From contig CAMQZC010000011.1 in the NCBI GenBank assembly GCA_947039485.1, forward strand, positions 1 to 64,000: 64,000 nucleotides of DNA, read 5' to 3'. A model generated the notes under the pieces. The model saw only the letters and a list, made by a program, of their open reading frames with translations, was not told the origin of the DNA and searched no databases. Made by a program: the position numbers and the translations under genes. Source of the stretch: an uncultured Verrucomicrobiales bacterium. GTDB taxonomy: Bacteria > Verrucomicrobiota > Verrucomicrobiia > Verrucomicrobiales > Akkermansiaceae. Positions 62,065-64,000 of the stretch are shown here, in pieces (position 1 is the stretch's first letter; every line of letters begins with the position of its first letter).

Positions 62065-62751
62065 TTAGGCCTTGGCTTTGGCTTTGTTGATTGCAACAAC
62101 CATCTCGGAAAGAATGAGACGGATGGAGCGTACAGCGTCATCATTGCCTGGGATTGGGAAGTCGACGCTTTCTGGGTCGGCATTCGTGTCAGTCAGGACG
62201 ATGACGGGGATGTTGAGGATGTGAGCTTCGCGGATAGCGATGTCTTCGTGGTCTGCGCCGATGGCGACCATGACGTCAGGAGAACCACCCATGTTGCGGA
62301 TACCTTGGAGGTTACGCTTGAGCTTTTCGCGTTCACGGGAGAGTGATGCGAGTTCCTTTTTGGACATGGACTTGAACTCGGGTTGTTTGTCGAGGTTTTC
62401 AAGCCAATCGAGACGAGTAATGCTCTTCTTGATTGTGGTCATGTTGGTGAGCATACCACCGAGCCAGCGGTAGTTGACGTAGAATTGTTCGGTAGCTTCA
62501 GCAGCTTCCTTGACGGCTTCTTGTGCTTGGCGCTTGCAACCGACGAAGAGGATCTTCTTGTTCTTAGCGGAGAGGTCTGCGAGGTAGGCTGTTGCCTTGT
62601 CCAAGCACTTCTCAGTTTCTTCGAGGTTGATGATGTGAATACCATTCTTCTGTGTGAGAATGTATTTCTTCATCTTTGGATGCCATTTGCGGGTCTGGTG
62701 ACCAAAGTGAACACCAGCTTCTACCATCTTTGTAACGAGTTCGTTAATCAT
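62065..62751 (-). CDS. rpsB: Small-subunit ribosomal protein uS2
   Basis: uS2 (228 aa) from ATG 62751 (MINELVTKMVEAGVHFGHQT); a longer frame to 62823 is rejected because it lies in the leader. Family motifs GVHFGHQTRKWHPKM, YRWLGGMLTN and the C-terminal DTNADPESVDFPIPGNDDA are intact. The leader is about 110 nt long, unlike most genes here, so autoregulation is plausible. Confidence 0.98.
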   Translation of the reverse strand: MINELVTKMVEAGVHFGHQTRKWHPKMKKYILTQKNGIHIINLEETEKCLDKATAYLADLSAKNKKILFVGCKRQAQEAVKEAAEATEQFYVNYRWLGGMLTNMTTIKKSITRLDWLENLDKQPEFKSMSKKELASLSREREKLKRNLQGIRNMGGSPDVMVAIGADHEDIAIREAHILNIPVIVLTDTNADPESVDFPIPGNDDAVRSIRLILSEMVVAINKAKAKA

Positions 62752-62966
62752 TGTATGTGTGTGTATTGCTCGCCTTGTATCAGGTCGAGCGGTTCGTTGA
62801 AAGGTGCTGCAACTGGGTCCCACTGCCCTTCGTTGTTATTGTTTGCAGCATTTGCGGGAATCGGTACTATACGCGTAAATGCAATGGGTGTCAATGCTTT
62901 TTTGATTTTCGCTGGTATAAAATAGGCCTGTGTGTCCGCTGTTTTTTTGGGGTGTTATGCTCTGAT
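62752..62966. other. rpsB leader and promoter region
   Basis: A spacer between rpsB and the first 104-bp repeat. It holds the rpsB leader (about 62752-62860) and promoter. No gene is seen. Confidence 0.6.
62866..62894 (-). promoter_or_regulatory. rpsB-tsf promoter
   Basis: On the minus strand, TTGACA (62889-62894), 17-bp spacer, TATAGT (62866-62871), nearly consensus. Confidence 0.85.
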
Positions 62967-63070
62967 GGTTGTGCCTCTGGCGGCTCTCCCGAGGGGGTCT
63001 TGACAGACTGTCTTGGGGACGTGTCCCCAAACCCTGTTGTGTGTGTGGGTGGGGGAGCTGCGCTTTGTTT
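62967..63070. repeat. 104-bp direct repeat, copy 1
   Basis: Identical to 63217-63320, 250 bp apart. Each copy holds two nested palindromes: GACAG-A-CTGTC and TTGGGGAC-GT-GTCCCCAA. It has no open frame that continues outside the repeat and looks like an interspersed, structured intergenic element. Confidence 0.95.
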
Positions 63071-63216
63071 GCTTGCGTGGCTCAGGGGGCGCTATCGCGA
63101 CGATTGGCGGGGATGTTTGCGGCTTTGCCGAGGTGGTGGCGGCAGAGTAGCTGGGCTTGGTTGCGCTGTTTTCCCCGATGCTCATGTGGCAGGGGGTATT
63201 GATGGCTCTCTGCCGA
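63071..63216. other. Unique 146-bp segment between the repeats
   Basis: No gene, tRNA or promoter is evident. Frames through it are the product of the flanking repeats. Confidence 0.5.
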
Positions 63217-63320
63217 GGTTGTGCCTCTGGCGGCTCTCCCGAGGGGGTCTTGACAGACTGTCTTGGGGACGTGTCCCCAAACCCTGTTGTGTGTGTGGGT
63301 GGGGGAGCTGCGCTTTGTTT
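63217..63320. repeat. 104-bp direct repeat, copy 2
   Basis: Identical to copy 1. Its right end runs into the rsmE stop codon (63319-63321), so the repeat supplies the last two bases of the gene and its 3' flank; the hairpins may serve as the rsmE terminator. Confidence 0.95.
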
Positions 63321-64000
63321 AGTCGAGCGCGTAGCGGGCTGCGGCGATGGCCATAAAGACGGCTGTTTCGACGCGTAGGATAATGTGTCCAAGGCTGGCT
63401 GCTTCAAATCCTGCTGCCAGCGCGGCTTGGTATTCCTCTGTTGTGAGGTCTCCTTCAGGTCCTACGAGGATGATGGCTTGTTTGCTGCCTTTGCTTCGCG
63501 CGGCTTCGAGGATGTCTCGCATGGGGCGTGCTTCTGGCAGTAGCGCACAGCAGAGTTTTAGCTCGGGTAGGTTGTCGCGCGTGATGAATTGCTTGTAGCT
63601 GCTGACGGGTTCAACGATGGGTAGTGTGTTGCTCCCGCATTGTTTGCAGGCTTCGAGCACGGTGCGTTCCCATTTCTGCTGTTTGCTTGCTGCTTCTTTG
63701 TCCTTGATGCGGACGATGGTGCGCTCGCTGAGTAGGGGGATGATGCGGCTAACTCCGAGCTCAACGGCTTTTTGCACGATGAGTTCCATGTTCCCTCCCT
63801 TGGGGATGGCCAATGCTAGGCTGATTTCGGGGAGGGCTGGGGGCTGGGGTAGGATTTCCTCAACGCCTAGTTCCATGGCTCGGTTGCCGTCGATGTGGGT
63901 GATGCGGCAGATGGCTGCGCTGCCTCGCCCGTCAAAGGCTTCACAGCGGTCACCGACTCGCAGTCGCATGACTTTGAGGGCATGCTGTGCTTCCTCCCCT
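63319..64000 (-). CDS. rsmE: 16S rRNA m3U1498 methyltransferase, 5' end outside window
   Basis: RsmE of the SPOUT class, which methylates N3 of U1498 in 16S rRNA. The frame stays open to base 64000: before the internal ATG at 63969 it reads EEAQHALKV then MRLRVGD, which is the normal interior of the PUA-like N-terminal domain. So the true start lies beyond the window and about 20 or more residues are missing. The SPOUT knot has GPEGDLTTEEYQAAL and LGHIILRVETA. The stop is inside a 104-bp repeat. Confidence 0.95.
   Translation of the reverse strand, partial: GEEAQHALKVMRLRVGDRCEAFDGRGSAAICRITHIDGNRAMELGVEEILPQPPALPEISLALAIPKGGNMELIVQKAVELGVSRIIPLLSERTIVRIKDKEAASKQQKWERTVLEACKQCGSNTLPIVEPVSSYKQFITRDNLPELKLCCALLPEARPMRDILEAARSKGSKQAIILVGPEGDLTTEEYQAALAAGFEAASLGHIILRVETAVFMAIAAARYALD

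Noticed and set aside
62751..63407. ORFs across the 104-bp repeats on both strands
   Set aside because: Their repeated peptide segments simply translate the DNA repeat; no start signal or domain supports them.

Overview
The window looks like chromosome from an anaerobic, host-associated Gram-negative bacterium, most likely a member of the PVC superphylum (Verrucomicrobiota or a close relative). The arguments are: two outer-membrane barrels plus an autotransporter; pyruvate:ferredoxin oxidoreductase (anaerobe); a secreted sialidase (mucosal or gut niche); a type II-pseudopilin-like protein; and a chlamydial-Pmp-like adhesin. This placement is inference from gene content, not from a marker comparison. 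Most of the DNA is moderately GC-rich, but about 29.4-42.2 kb is clearly AT-rich.

Layout. 0-1.5 kb: a 41-bp tandem repeat at the edge and a class II Fic AMPylase. 1.5-5.8 kb: phosphate-binding PstS, a phosphate-porin-like protein and a SulP transporter. 5.9-12.4 kb: ssb, hisD, aminopeptidase P, tilS, a pseudopilin, long-form HPF and tRNA-Gln. 12.8-17.3 kb: a SAM-fold protein, mnmE and two glycosyltransferases. 17.4-22.8 kb: metK, translationally coupled behind two paralogous proteins that resemble the peptidase-U32 TIM barrel, then an M3 peptidase. 23-29.3 kb: an acyl-ligase/DivIC-like/Sel1 operon, tsaE, rplU-rpmA and a sialidase. 29.6-42.5 kb: the AT-rich segment, with a complete kdpFABC potassium pump and a split KdpD sensor, a 31-residue membrane ORF in front of kdpF, an IS30 remnant, a tyrosine recombinase, a Pmp-like autotransporter and a DUF5665-like protein, ending close to a tRNA-Met gene. 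43-64 kb: a TPR/coiled-coil protein, pheS-pheT, a bifunctional penicillin-binding protein, a YggU-like protein, a thioredoxin-like protein, CCA-adding enzyme, PFOR, an outer-membrane barrel, metY, rpsB-tsf, a 104-bp direct repeat pair and the truncated rsmE.

The most striking whole-window signal is in the promoters. At least a dozen genes have a sigma70-like TTGnnn-N16/17-TAnnnT element whose -10 hexamer ends only 6-12 nt before the start codon, which predicts leaderless or nearly leaderless mRNAs. I see no convincing Shine-Dalgarno sequence before most genes. Genes for ribosomal proteins and HPF instead have leaders of tens of nucleotides. The second theme is a probable horizontally acquired, Bacteroidetes-style Kdp block. 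The most novel candidate locus is the metK operon with its two U32-like paralogues.
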